Shown: in pieces, positions 30,781-41,972 of the stretch
Layout: the number at the start of each line of letters is the position of its first letter
Position numbering within the stretch: the stretch's first letter is position 1
Notes under the pieces: generated by a model
What the model was told of the DNA's origin: nothing
Database searches by the model: none
The model's input: only the letters and a program-made list of their open reading frames with translations
Assembly (NCBI GenBank): GCA_032719365.1
Contig: CM064871.1
Coordinates: 70,412,383 to 70,476,382, forward strand
Length of the DNA: 64,000 bases
DNA from: Prinsepia uniflora
Lineage: Eukaryota > Streptophyta > Magnoliopsida > Rosales > Rosaceae
Reading direction: 5' to 3'
Position numbers and translations under genes: made by a program

Positions 30781-33700
30781 TGTAATGACCCGTCCTGAGT
30801 GTCGGAATTAAATATTAATTAGAACGACTAATCGGGGATTAGTTGAGTGAAATCGGACGAATTGTGCAAAATGACCGTTTTGCCCTTGGCTTGGGTAAAA
30901 TGTTGACTTTTAATTCGGGCGGTCAAACGGACTTTGACCGGTGACTGTGACGTAGTTCGGGATGTCACGAGTTCATAGACAGGTGGCACGTTCAATTCCG
31001 ACATTCGAGGAGAAAGTTATGGCGTTCGGAAGTTGAGGGGTATTTTGGTAATTTGGCTAAAAATGGGCCAAATGTTGACTTTTGAACCGGGAAGTCCAAT
31101 GGACGAGGGCCAAGGACCGTTATGTAGGTCTCGTCGATACGAATCCAATGACAGGCGGCATGCCGAAATCGGAGATTCGACGACGAAGTTATGGTCACGG
31201 GAACGGACTCGATTAACCGAACGAACTGGGATTAAAATATTATTTTATTATGAATAGTATCCGGTGACTGAAAACACCTGGATGTTTTATTAATTAATTA
31301 TATTTACTTATTGATTAATCCTCCATTAATCCACTCTGTTTTCTTAACCGTGTACAACCACCACTCCAGTTTTCTTCCCACCTTCATTCCTCTTCCATTT
31401 CTGAACTAGAGAGTGAGAAATTGAGAGAGTATTGAGATTGAATTGAACTGGGAAAACGAGGGATTGATTGAAAGCTGGGGCCTGGAATTCGAATTTCAGA
31501 AATTGGGGGGGGGGGGGATTCGAATAATGAGATTTGAGCTGTGAGGATTGAAATTGAAGCTTCATTTAACTTCCTGAGGTTGTGACGAGTTGATCCAGAT
31601 CAAAAATGAAGAGAATTGAGGCCCAATTGGCTCTGAACTGGGTCTGGTAACAGTGTGCAAGTTCGAGCTTGAGTCGTGGAGTTTGAGCATTGGATTGATG
31701 CAATTGAGTTGGGGAAAGAGTTTACCTGAGTCCATTGAAGCTTCTGGTTGCATCAATTGAAGGAAATCGTTTGACATTGACGACTTTCGAAGATGAACAG
31801 TGTTCGAGAGTTTTTCGTTGTTCATCTTCGAGTTGTGTGATTTAAGGTAAGGTTTCATGTAATTGATGTTTCAGAACTTTAATTAGACTTGAATTGAAGC
31901 TGACTGAATGTTCAATTGTTGAAACGGTGTCGAGTTGATAGGAATTGAACCGGGTCGTCTCGCGGGTTGCAGGACCCGTTTATCAGTTAAACGGGCGAGG
32001 ACGACAAGTACTGTAGCTGGCGTGTGGGTTTCACGCGCAGCCACTCACGGCGGCGCGTGAGGGCGCGTACGGCCTAGTTTCAAGGTGAGGTCAACATGAT
32101 TTTGAATCCTCTCATTGTAATGAACATTTTGACGCTGGTTTCGAGAAAATCGTATATCTTTTCGTTAATGTTCCGCGTATCCGAAGTTTTGTTTTACGTT
32201 AAAAATACGTATTTAAATTCCGGAAAAATTGGGGAAAATTATATGAAGTATTTTGAGATGTTAGTAACCCTCTATAATGATTTTGGACAGGAGTTATGAT
32301 TTCCAGAACTTACGGAAAAACGTGCAGCTCGGAAACGGACCGTTTTGGACGGTGTGTGTGTGTGAGTGGACTTTGTTTTCTAACCGTGATGCATGCATAT
32401 ATGATTTAAAATGCTTTATTATATGATTTTATATGCTTTGGCATGTTTGATATTTCAATCCGGTGATTTCTCGATTTTATGGATTATTGTATTATTTTTG
32501 GGCACGATTTTCGAGAAATTATGAATTTGGGTAAAAGTGATGTTTGGACTCGGGTTATGAGTCTGGTATTGAATTTGATTGAAAATAATGTTTGGACTCG
32601 GATTATGAGTCATGGATTGATTAATGATGTTGTGACTCGGGAATGAGTAAAGGGTCAATTTCGTGGATTTACGTGAAAATGGCAACGGAGGTTGCAACAC
32701 ATGGATTTGCGTGGAATTTATATTTTGGGCGTGAGAACCCAAGTGAATAGTAATTTTGACTCGGATTTGGAGTCACTTGTGAATTTGATGAAATTAATGA
32801 TTTCTTGTGATTTTATGATTATTTTAATCAGTCTTTCAGGCACGTTTTACGAGGAACGTGCAAATGATGTTTTGGGCTAGGCCGAAGTCTAAATGATTTC
32901 TAAAATGATATTTTGACTTAGTTGGTGAGTCAACGATGATTTCTGGATTATTTTATTGTTGTAAAATGTGATTTTAATGGTTTATGTGTAAATGGTATTT
33001 TGGGGCTTGAGACCCAGTCGGGAATGATCTTGACTTTGTATGAAGACAAGATTTGATTGAAATATTTTGGGATGTAATTCCCGAGATTGTTTTCATTGTT
33101 ACTGTGAAATGCCCAGACGGTCGGAGTTTGGGGGGATTACCCAGACGACCGGAGCTTGGGGGATGTGATTGTAGATCGGGAGTTGATCCTATGGTAGTCA
33201 GCTTCTCGGATGTGACTGAGCCTGGATGTACCACTCGGATGGGTCTGAGCCTGGGGATGTGTTCGCCCATATGTGACTGAGCCCGAGGGTTGAGCCCAGA
33301 GGTGTCTGTTCCCGAGAGAGTGGCTGGATATTGGCCTACGCGTAGTGCAGCACTTGTGAGTAGTGCAGTTTGATTGATTGAGCACTTGTGAGTAGTGCAT
33401 ATGTGATTGTGATAGTTTGTGCACTTGTGAGTAGTGCAGACTGATTGGATTGATATATTTATTGTGCACTTGTGATTAGTACTGATTGATGTTGTTTGTG
33501 ATGACGTACTGGTATTGAGTACGGGTTTTTGGTCTTTGTGGCCAAGTGATTATGTTTTCACATGTTTTGTCCTGAGAGCCGGGATTTGATGTTTTATAAC
33601 ATGAACTGATTTGGTGAACATGAGTTTTACGGACCATGGGAAAATATGTTTTGATTTTATCGGTCCACGGTTCATACTTGAATGATTTTATACTATTACT

Positions 33701-33994
33701 CATGTTTTACGATATGCATGCAAGTTTGTGAAAACTGGAGGGTAAGAATGTATTTTGGCAAATGTTTTTATAAGAGGTCATTTTTGTCCACTCACACCTT
33801 TTCTGTTTTGTGACCCTCCAGGTCGTGGTACGACGTTCGGGACTGATCTTGAGGCAGTGGCAGCAGCAGAAATCAGTGCAAACATCCCTTGTCTGGCAAG
33901 CACTGAAGGGTAGTTTCGGACCTTTGGTTGACTTGTCAGACGGGAGCAAGACCGGGCACGGTTTTTGACGTCCAGTTGGGACGGGGTCCTGTCA
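30781..33994 (+). mobile_element. Solo LTR I (type-2 Tekay-related LTR)
   Basis: It starts TGTAATGACCCGTCC and ends GGGGTCCTGTCA, 3214 bp. It is flanked by a perfect AAGTT duplication (30776-30780 and 33995-33999) inside element A pol. It contains the U3 inverted TGACGT motif (one arm mutated), a G13 run (31505-31517), GACTC..GAGTC palindromes (about 32545-32650), four GCAC..GTGC-type palindromes (about 33345-33485) and an intron-like cassette at 32360-33821. No internal retroelement sequence, hence solo. Confidence 0.95.
32360..33821 (+). other. Intron-like cassette in solo LTR I
   Basis: GTGAGT donor at 32360-32365, acceptor GACCCTCCAG ending at 33821. GTCCACTCAC with branch-like CTCAC lies about 30 nt before it, followed by a T-rich tract. 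GCATGCATAT lies inside the left end and ATATGCATGC inside the right end, so outer and inner arms are both inverted repeats. Confidence 0.5.
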
Positions 33995-35262
33995 AAGTTG
34001 AAGTGAGAGAAGTTGACCTCGCCCCAAGTTGGCAAGACCCTCTCGTTGACTACTTAGTGAATGACACCTTGCCAAACGATCGACTAGACGCTCGTAAAAT
34101 TCAAATGAAAGCTGCACGATACTACATCGACAGCGGCCAGCTTTTTTGTCGGAGCTTCACAGGGGAAAACTTAGAATGTTTAAGGCACCCTGAGACATTG
34201 AAGGTCTTGGCTGAGATTCCCGAGGGGCAATGTGGAGACCATTCCAGAGGAAGATCGCTCGCACAAAAGACGCTTAGCGCAGGATTCTACTGGCCAACTT
34301 TGAATCAAGATGCACTCAGATATGCCCAAGCATGCAATAAGTGTCAAAGGTACAAGCCCAACCACCTAGCACCCTCTGAAGAGTTACACTCTCTGGTCAG
34401 CCCTTGGCCATTCATGCACTGGGGCATTGACATAGTCGGACCGCTGCCGACTACACCGACACCAAATAAGAAGTACCTGCTTGTCTCCACCGATTACTTT
34501 ACCAAGTGGGTAGAAGCCAAAGCTTCCATCACTCAATTGGATGTGCAAAAATTCTTCTGGAGCCAAATCATTTGTCGGTTTGGGATACCGAAGATCATAT
34601 TAACTGACAATGGAACGCAATTCACTGGCGCGTCAATCAAGGAGTTCTTCGAATCATGGAAAATAAAGCATTTCACCTCAACAGCATACTACCCTTAAGG
34701 CAACAGCCAAGCTGAAGCTTCAAATAAAACCATCCTTGATTGCATCAAGAAGAGGCTCAACGACAAAAAAGGACTATGGGAGGAAGAGCTAGACGGTGCA
34801 CTTTGGGCCTACCAGACGACCCCGCGACGAGCTACAGGCGAGTCCCCAATTACACTTGCATTTGGAACAAACACTGTCATCCTGCCACACGTCGTCGTTC
34901 CGGAACCTTTCTCGAAGCTTGACGATCCTACCGTCAACTTTGTGGCCTTAAGAACATCCCTTGACTTAAGCGAAGAGTTGAGAGAACAAGTCGTCAAACG
35001 CATCTGCAATTACCAGCAGCAAGTCGGAAGTTTCTACAACAAAAAGGCAAATCTTCGATAATTTCTTCCTGGCGATCTGGTCCTCAAGAAAAAATTTGCA
35101 ACACCAAACCGCCCTGAGTCTCAAAAGCTCAAATCCCCCTGGGAAGGTCCTTACCGCATCCAACAAGTGGGTGGGAAAGGAAGCTACATCTTGGAGACCA
35201 TGGATGGGAAACTTGTAAGCGGAGCACTGAATGCCCATCACCTTCGGAAGTACTACGTCTAG
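33995..35262 (+). pseudogene. Element A integrase (two stop codons)
   Basis: It contains the zinc-binding region with one expected His replaced by Pro (EIPEGQCGDH) but CNKCQ kept, the core motifs HWGIDIVGPLP (first Asp), LTDNGTQF (second Asp) and SQAEASNK (Glu), then the C-terminal DLVLKKK and SPWEGPYRI motifs, ending at TAG 35260-35262. TAA stops at 34696-34698 and near 35058-35061 each sit where relatives have CAA (Gln), i.e. C-to-T changes. The enzyme would insert the cDNA into the host genome. This copy is dead. Confidence 0.9.
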
Positions 35263-37037
35263 GATACTGAATCAGTGACCAAATAATCATCAAAGACACG
35301 ACACATGTGGATAAAATTCAGCTCAACGCCTACTTTGCTCACATAGTACCTTCAAATAAGATTCAAGATGTTTTGTTTCAACGCCTAATGAAATTTTCTT
35401 ATCGCTTACATTTTTATTTAGAAGACGCAAAGCGCATTAAGCCTTCGTCATGCGAAGCACCCAATTATTTGTCACTCGAAGCACTCAAGCCTTCGTCATG
35501 CGAAGCAATCAAGCCTTTGCCATGCAAAGCACATCAAGCTTTCGCCACGCGAAGCACTCTAAGCCTTTGCCATGCTAAGCACCTAAGCCTTTGCCACGCA
35601 AAGCACTTTAAACCTTTGCCATGCAAAGCACTTTAAGCCTTTGCCACGCAAAGTACCCGAGTCTTCGCCACGCAAAGCACTCTAAGCGTGTGTCACGCAA
35701 AGCACTTTAAGTCTTTTCCACACAAAGCACCTGAGTCTTCGCCATGCGAAGCACTCCAAGCCTTCGCGTGATGAAGCACTCCAAGCCTTCATCATGCAAA
35801 GCACTCCAAGCCTTCGCTACGTGAAGCACTCAAGTCTTCGTCACTCGAAGCACTCAAGTCTTCGTCACTCGAAACACTCAAGTCTTCGTCATGCGAAAGG
35901 CCCCCGGCCCACCTCAGAAAAGCACAGGAAACCATCCACGATCTAGACTTGGTGGAGTGGAAAAGCTACTAACAAACGCCTCCAACCCCACCAAGAGGGA
36001 CAACCATTAGGCCACGACAAACAATGGGCAGATGTTTTAATATGCGAAGTCCAATTCTGCATTTTAGCGCACGTGTACAAGATTCATTCAATCATAGGTC
36101 ACTCAAAAATCTACAGAAGTCAGCTTTCCAACGCCGCTGACCTCACTTAATTCCGAGTTGTGACGAGTTCCCAGCGAATGTTTTTGTACACGAAGGTCAA
36201 CTGCACGTGCCAGCGCATGAGTATGAGATTAACTCAGTCCTAGACTACTGAATTTTGATCACCCAAACGTGAGGTTGGCGGATTTAGAAAGATGTGGAAG
36301 TCATCCTTCCAACGCCGTTGGTCTCACACAATTCTGAGTTGAGACGAGTTCCTAGCGAACATTTTTGTACACAAAGGTCAATTGTACGTACCAGCGCACG
36401 AGCTCTAGATTCGACTGATCCTACAAAGCTCAATTCGGATCATCTTGGAACAGACTTGGTGGCAGTAGAAAGGTATGGAACTTAGATTTCCAACCTTATC
36501 AACCTCACTCAATTCCAAGTTATGTCAAGTTCCCGGCGAGCATTTCCATACACAAAGGTCACCCTCGCAGAACAACACATGAGCCCAAGTTGCACTTGGT
36601 TCAACAAAACTCAAATATTCAACATCTCTCAAGTTTCTACGTCTCAAAGCGAGCCTATAAAAGTAAAGATTCTATGAAGTTTGAAGTAAAATAAAGGAAG
36701 ACTTTATATTGATAACGTTGAGAAAGCTGGGTAGGCAAATCACATACCGATTGCTCAACCACTAGAACTAAAAACAAAACATAAGAAAAGGTTGGCGAGT
36801 CACAAGTCGACTGCTCAACAACTTGTTTGATAAAACACATAAAAATGGAGAAGCCCCACTACAAGCCTAAGGCAAGTCCGAAATCACATCTTCTATACCC
36901 ATTGAATGTGTAAAATTGGCCCAGTCCTCGCCCAATAGCTCAGGAATCCCATCGTAGAACGAGTCACCAATGTCGAGAATAGGGTCATCACCAAACTGCT
37001 CTGGGAAACATAGCGGCGCAGTGCCTGGCACCTCAGG
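35263..37037 (+). other. Element A 3' untranslated region, truncated by element C
   Basis: It follows the integrase stop. It holds the mini-hairpin tandem array (35425-35905), then about 1.1 kb with two or three diverged repeats of a block containing TTCCAACGCCG...GACGAGTTCC...CGAACATTTTTGTACAC (about 36130-36200, 36300-36370 and 36490-36550), and short repeats around GCTCAACCAC (36745-36830). No gene is seen. No 3' LTR or PPT is visible before element C starts at 37038. Confidence 0.6.
35425..35905 (+). repeat. Tandem array of about 19 mini-hairpin units (~23 bp)
   Basis: The units follow the pattern AAGC-CTTCG-TCATG-CGAAG-CACT. Each unit contains a 5-bp inverted repeat around a 5-base loop. 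Some units have CTTCG/CGAAG arms, others CTTTG/CAAAG, so both sides of the stem change together. Tandem repeats in the 3' UTR are a known trait of Tat-lineage elements. Confidence 0.9.
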
Positions 37038-39914
37038 TGACAAGACCCATCCTGATTATCCCTCGATAGTCGTGATGGATCTTGCTCCCGTCTGACAATA
37101 ACTAAAAGTACCAACCGTAACCAAACATATATACATATGCCACACAACAACCTCCAAAGTATTGTCAGACAAGGTATAGTTAAGTTTTACAGATCATTGA
37201 TGTCACAAGTTCGACTAGTCAACGACATTACAAAGCATAGGTATTATTACAGACAGGGATCAAAATCCTACTCTGTAGAGTGTGTGAGTGCGCAACGGTC
37301 TACTTATTTTTTTTGCCCCGTCTCTAGCCCCTGTACCTATGCACTGGCCTGGAGGGTAAATAAAACATCAAAGGTGTGAGTGGACAAAACAAACCTTTAT
37401 AAATACGTTTACCAAAATACATTCCTGCCCTCCAGTTTTCAAAAATATGCATGCATATCGATAAACATGAGTAATAGTATGAAATCAACAAGTATGGATA
37501 GTGGACCGATAAAATCAAAACATGTTTCTAAATTCCATGTCCACATTTTCCTTGAAACTCATTTTCATCAAATCAATTCAAATCTCAATAAATCCACGGG
37601 ACTTATTTTCATATCCAATCTTATATCCAATCTCATATAGTCACGTTATCCCTGCAACGCGTGCAAATCAAATAGGCTCAAGGACCGCTCAAAATCCGAG
37701 CATCCGACGCTGTGAACACATCACCAGCTGGCAGCCGTCGATGTGAACACATCATCAGCCGACAATCCAGATCGCAGTGAACACATCACCGACTGATCTC
37801 CATATAATCCAGCACATCTGATCTGAGTCGAGCCTCCTTCGGCTGCACAACAACAGACCGTGCTACGTGACCTCTCCAGGGTAAACACTTCCATTTCGAA
37901 GGCGAGCGTTATCTCCAGGGTTCATTCCGGGGAAACACATTCCCAACCGGAAGCCCTAATATCCAGGGTGCACTTCGGGAGAAACATATTCCACCCCGAA
38001 AGCCCTAATATCCACAACATCTCATCATCATAAAAACCAGTGAAAACAGTTGCATTTGAAATCAAAACCATTTTCAATACAGGGTCTCAGCCCAAAACAT
38101 AATCCGTAAAACCAGAGTCCCGATTATTTCATAAATCTGAAAACCATCAATCTCATCATGTAATCACATGAAAATACAAATCCAATCAAAATCACAATTC
38201 CATTGGGTCTCAAGCCCAAAATCTCATTTTCACGCAAATTCGTGTAACCGTAAACCCGAGTTGCCACTTTCACGTAAATCCATGAAATCAATTCCTGATT
38301 CATAATCCGAGTCCAAATATTATTTTCAATTTCTGACTCATAACCCGAGTCAAAATATCATTTTCAATCCTGGGCCTACGCCCAAAACATCAATTTCATA
38401 ATTTCTCGAAAATTGTGCCAAAAATAATATAATAATCCAGAAAATCGAGAAATCACCGGATTGAAAAATCAATCATGCCAAAGCATATAAAATCATATAA
38501 TAAAGCATTTAAATTATATATGCATGAATCACGGTTAGAAAACAAAGTCCACTCACACACATCGCCGAGATTATTCAGCCTCGAGCTGTTCGCTTTCTTT
38601 CGACGTCCTGGGAATATTCCTGCCTGTCAAACAAAGTAATTTAAGGTTACTAGACTATCGTATAGTCCCATATGTGAATTCCCTAATCGTCGGAATTTTA
38701 TAATATTATTTAAACGTAAACTATACGCTTCGGGTACTCGAAACTACTCTGAATCTATATCTGATTGACCCGAAACCAATGCGGATAGGTTCGTATCATC
38801 GAGAACATCAAAACTCATGTTGACCACTTTCCCAGAAACTCCCCCACGCGCCCTCACCCGCCTAGCACAGTGTCGTTACAGTACGTCTTCTTCACCCACA
38901 TCACTGGTAAACGGGTTGAAAACCCGCGACAGAACCCGACTAGTTCTCCCTCAATTCTTTCCATTCTTTCATCTGATCCCTTATAATCTATCTTAATTCC
39001 AGTTCTGTAACCTTAATTACTTCAATTAGGATCTTAATCCTCAAAACTCACGATCAACCTTCGACGGGTTTCCTTTCCGGGTTCACTCATTTCGTCCTAG
39101 TTTTTCAAATTAGTTTACACCAGAAGCATCGTGAGTGTGTAATAAACAGTTTTACAGAATCAATTTCATAACTCCTTACCTCTAACTAGTCGAACTCAAA
39201 CTCAATTTTGAGCAGCAATGGGAGCTTCTGTTCTTGCTTAATTCGACACCAATTCCCTTCGTTCTTGTTGCAGATTGGTTCGTATTAATCCCAGAAAGCT
39301 TCTTCCAGTCTCAATTTTCCTCCTCCTAGCTCACAATTTCCAATTCGAAATCACACTAATTTTTCCAAATTTTCAACTCTAAATTTTCCCAGTGGCCTCT
39401 CTGTCTCTCGAATTCTTCTCTCAATTCGGTCTCCTTAATCTCTCATTTACTCAAATGAAGCAGAATCAGTGTTTATTACTGATTGAATGGACAAAATGAT
39501 AATAATTATCCCTAATTAAGGGATAATTGTCTAAAGCCATCATCATTAGTCCAAGAAACCCGTTTCCATGTTATCTGGGGCAAGAAGAAGACATAGTGAC
39601 AGGTGTCACTGTCTGGTGGATGAGTCAGCATCCACCGTCCGTTTGTCAAAAGACCATTTTGCCCTTCGCTCGACAAATTACCATTTTGCCCCTGGACTTC
39701 GTAGATCCGTAACTTTCACGTCCGAGCTCCGTTTTCTACATGCCGCTTGTCTACGGATTCAGCGTCTCGAGATCTACACAATGGTCCTCACAAAAGTATG
39801 AAAAAATTATCCCACATAAAAAGTCAACTTTAGCCACTTCCTTTTCAGGGGTAAAAACGTCATTTACATATTATTTTATAATTTTTACATAATTTCGATT
39901 TCCGGGGCATTACA
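37038..39914 (-). repeat. 3' LTR of element C (2877 bp)
   Basis: On the plus strand it runs from TGACAAGACCC to GGGGCATTACA, followed by the reverse-oriented PPT. It pairs with 56097-58338, which is near-identical until LTR F intervenes. It carries GACTC..GAGTC palindromes (about 38330-38360), repeats around GTGAACACATCA (37710-37790) and the palindrome AGTGACA/TGTCACT (about 39595-39610). An intron-like cassette spans 37349-38556. Confidence 0.92.
37349..38556 (-). other. Intron-like cassette in the 3' LTR of element C
   Basis: In minus sense: GTGAGT donor (38556-38551) and acceptor TACCCTCCAG ending at 37349. CTCAC about 30 nt before it, with a T-rich tract between. ATGCATGC-type arms lie inside both ends. 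Confidence 0.5.
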
Positions 39915-39930
39915 ACCTTTCCCCCTTAAG
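39915..39930 (-). other. Polypurine tract of element C
   Basis: In minus sense CTTAAGGGGGAAAGGT directly precedes the 3' LTR. It primes plus-strand cDNA synthesis. Confidence 0.85.
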
Positions 39931-39949
39931 AAATTTCGTCCCCGAGATT

Positions 39950-40480
39950 TCAATGAAACAAATATGGATACTGCTCTCGTATCTGTGTCTCGGGTTCCCA
40001 CGTGGCCTCTTCTACGTTCTGATTTCTATAAAGAACTTTCACTAAGGGAACCGTCTTTCGTCGAAGCACTTTATCCTTTCGACCTAAGATCTGTACAGGC
40101 TGTTCCTCAAAGCTTAGGTCTTCCCTGAGCTCAACGGGCTGTTCTTCCAACACATGGGACTCATCATACACATATTTCCTCAGCATTGACACATGGAAGA
40201 CATCATGGACCCTAGAAAGCTCGGAAGGTAATGCCAATCTGTAAGCAACCCGGCCAATCCTCTCAACAATCTCATATGGCCCAATGAAACGGGGGCTCAA
40301 TTTCCCGCGTCTACCGAAGCGCACTATGCCTTTCCAAGGAGATAACTTTAAGAAGACCCAATCTCCAACTGCAAATTCGAGATCCCTGACTCGGCGGTCC
40401 GCGTAACTCTTTTGTCGATCTTGGGCAGTCTTGAGTCTATCTTGGATGAGTTTAACCTTCTCCGTCGTTAAGCCTATCAA
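39950..40480 (-). pseudogene. Element C integrase C-terminus and chromodomain
   Basis: 176 codons from the first Met after a stop. Motifs: TEKVKLIQDRLKTAQDRQKSYAD, the GDWVFLKLSPWKG block, KLSPRFIGPYEI, and VHDVFHVSMLRKY, which are typical of chromovirus integrase tails. They are followed by the chromodomain (VPLVKVLYRN...VEEATWEPE) up to the stop at about 39950. The chromodomain is thought to guide insertion to particular chromatin. An upstream in-frame TAG at about 40481-40483 splits this from the integrase core. Confidence 0.9.
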
Positions 40481-40483
40481 CTA

Positions 40484-41071
40484 TGATTTAGACAATTTCC
40501 TTTCGCCCACTTCAGTCCAACACAAATTGGTTCTGCACTGCCGTCCATATAAGGCTTCATAAGGAGCCATCCCAATACTCACTTGGTAACTATTGTTGTA
40601 GGCGAATTCCATCAATGGTAGGTGTGACTCCCAAGTACCCTGGAATTGAAAAACACATGCTCTCATCATGTCCTCCAAGGTCTGGATGGTCCGTTCCGAT
40701 TGCCCGTCGGTTTGAGGGTGGAATGCCGTACTAAAATGCAATCTTGTCCCAAAAGCTTCCTGTAAGCTCTGCCAGAATCTGGACGTAAATCGTCGATCTC
40801 GATCAGATACGATAGAGACAGGGGTGACATGTAGTCGAATAATCTCATCAATGAATAGTCTGGCATACTGCATCATCTGAAAGTCTTCCCTTACATGTAA
40901 GAAATGTGCTGATTTGGTAAGCCTATCCACAATTACCCAGACTTCATCGTGTCCTTTGGGCGTTATGGGAAGTTTAAACACAAAATCCATTGTTATATGA
41001 TCCCATTTCCATTCCGGGATTGGTAGTGGTTGTAGTGCTCCATAGGGTCTTTGCCTCTCAGCCTTTACTTG
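40484..41071 (-). pseudogene. Element C integrase catalytic core
   Basis: In minus sense the frame opens after a stop near 41069-41071 (TAA where relatives have CAA, Gln). It reads through MDFVFKLP (first catalytic Asp), VIVDRLTKSAHF, VSDRDRRFTS (second Asp) and HPQTDGQSERTIQTLEDMMRA (catalytic Glu), then APYEALYGR. The three acids of the DDE triad are present. It ends at the TAG near 40481. Confidence 0.92.
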
Positions 41072-41972
41072 TTAACATATCAAGCATTTACTAACATACT
41101 CCGCAATCTCCCGTTTCATACCCGGCCACCAATAATGTTCTCGTAGCGTATGGTACATTTTTGTCCCACCTGGATGCATAGCGTACGCCGAACTGTGGGC
41201 CTCTTCCAGAATCTCCTTCTTTAATGTTACATCTCCGGGCATACATAGTCGTTCTTCCTTTACTAAGGCTCCATCCTCTCTAACTGTAACATCTTGCTGT
41301 TCCCCCGCTTCAGCTTCAATTCGGAGGACACACAAGATAGGGTCTTGAAGTTGGGCTTCAATGACTCGATCAATCAGAATCGGTCGCACATGGAAACTAG
41401 CCAGCAAGCCACCTTGGTTATCAAATCCCAAAGTAACTCCAGTCCTACAGAGTTCAACCAATAAGGGCAAGTGTATCATTCGTAGATGTGCCACAGTATG
41501 AGCTGGTTTCTGACTCAACGCATCAGCTACTACATTAGCTTTTCCAGGATGGTACTCAATCGTGCAGTCATAATGCTTGATTAGTTCCAGCCATCGTCTC
41601 TGCCTCAAATTCAATTACTTCTGTGTGAAAAAGTACTTCAAACTCTTATGATCAGTGAAAAGTCTACAAGTCTCTCGATACAAGTAATGTCTCCAGATCT
41701 TTAGGGCGTGTACCACTGCAGGTAACTCCAAATCATGGGTGGGATAATTACGTTCATGCGGTTTCAGTTGTCGGGAGGCATATCCAATCACTTTTCCATG
41801 TTGCATTAACACACAACCCAATCCTTGTAAGGATGCATCACTGTACACCTCAAACTTCTCGCTATCATCCGGAAGGGTTAAGATAGGAGCGGAGGTCAAC
41901 CTTTTCTTCAGTTCCTGGAAACTTTGTTCGCAGTCCTCATCCCAAATGAACTTGATTCCTTTCCTGGTTAAG
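41072..41972 (-). pseudogene. Element C RNase H and integrase zinc finger
   Basis: From the solo LTR D junction (41972) leftward: KFIWDEDCEQSFQELKK, then RNase H with FEVYSDAS (Asp), LELPAVVHALKIWRHYL (Glu) and LFTDHKSLKYF (Asp). A TAA near 41612-41614 replaces the usual Glu codon of FTQKELN. Past it, LRQRRWLELIKHYDC, NVVADALSQK and the integrase HHCC finger (HSSAYAMH...CLIC) are intact. The frame stops at about 41071. Confidence 0.9.

Noticed and set aside
33340..33490. GCAC..GTGC repeats as a CRISPR array
   Set aside because: Plant LTR context, irregular short spacers and 17-bp units; not a CRISPR.
35425..35905. Tandem repeats as a coding repeat protein (35307-35636 frame)
   Set aside because: The frame follows the pol stop, unit length varies so the frame is not kept along the array, and hairpin symmetry explains the pattern better.
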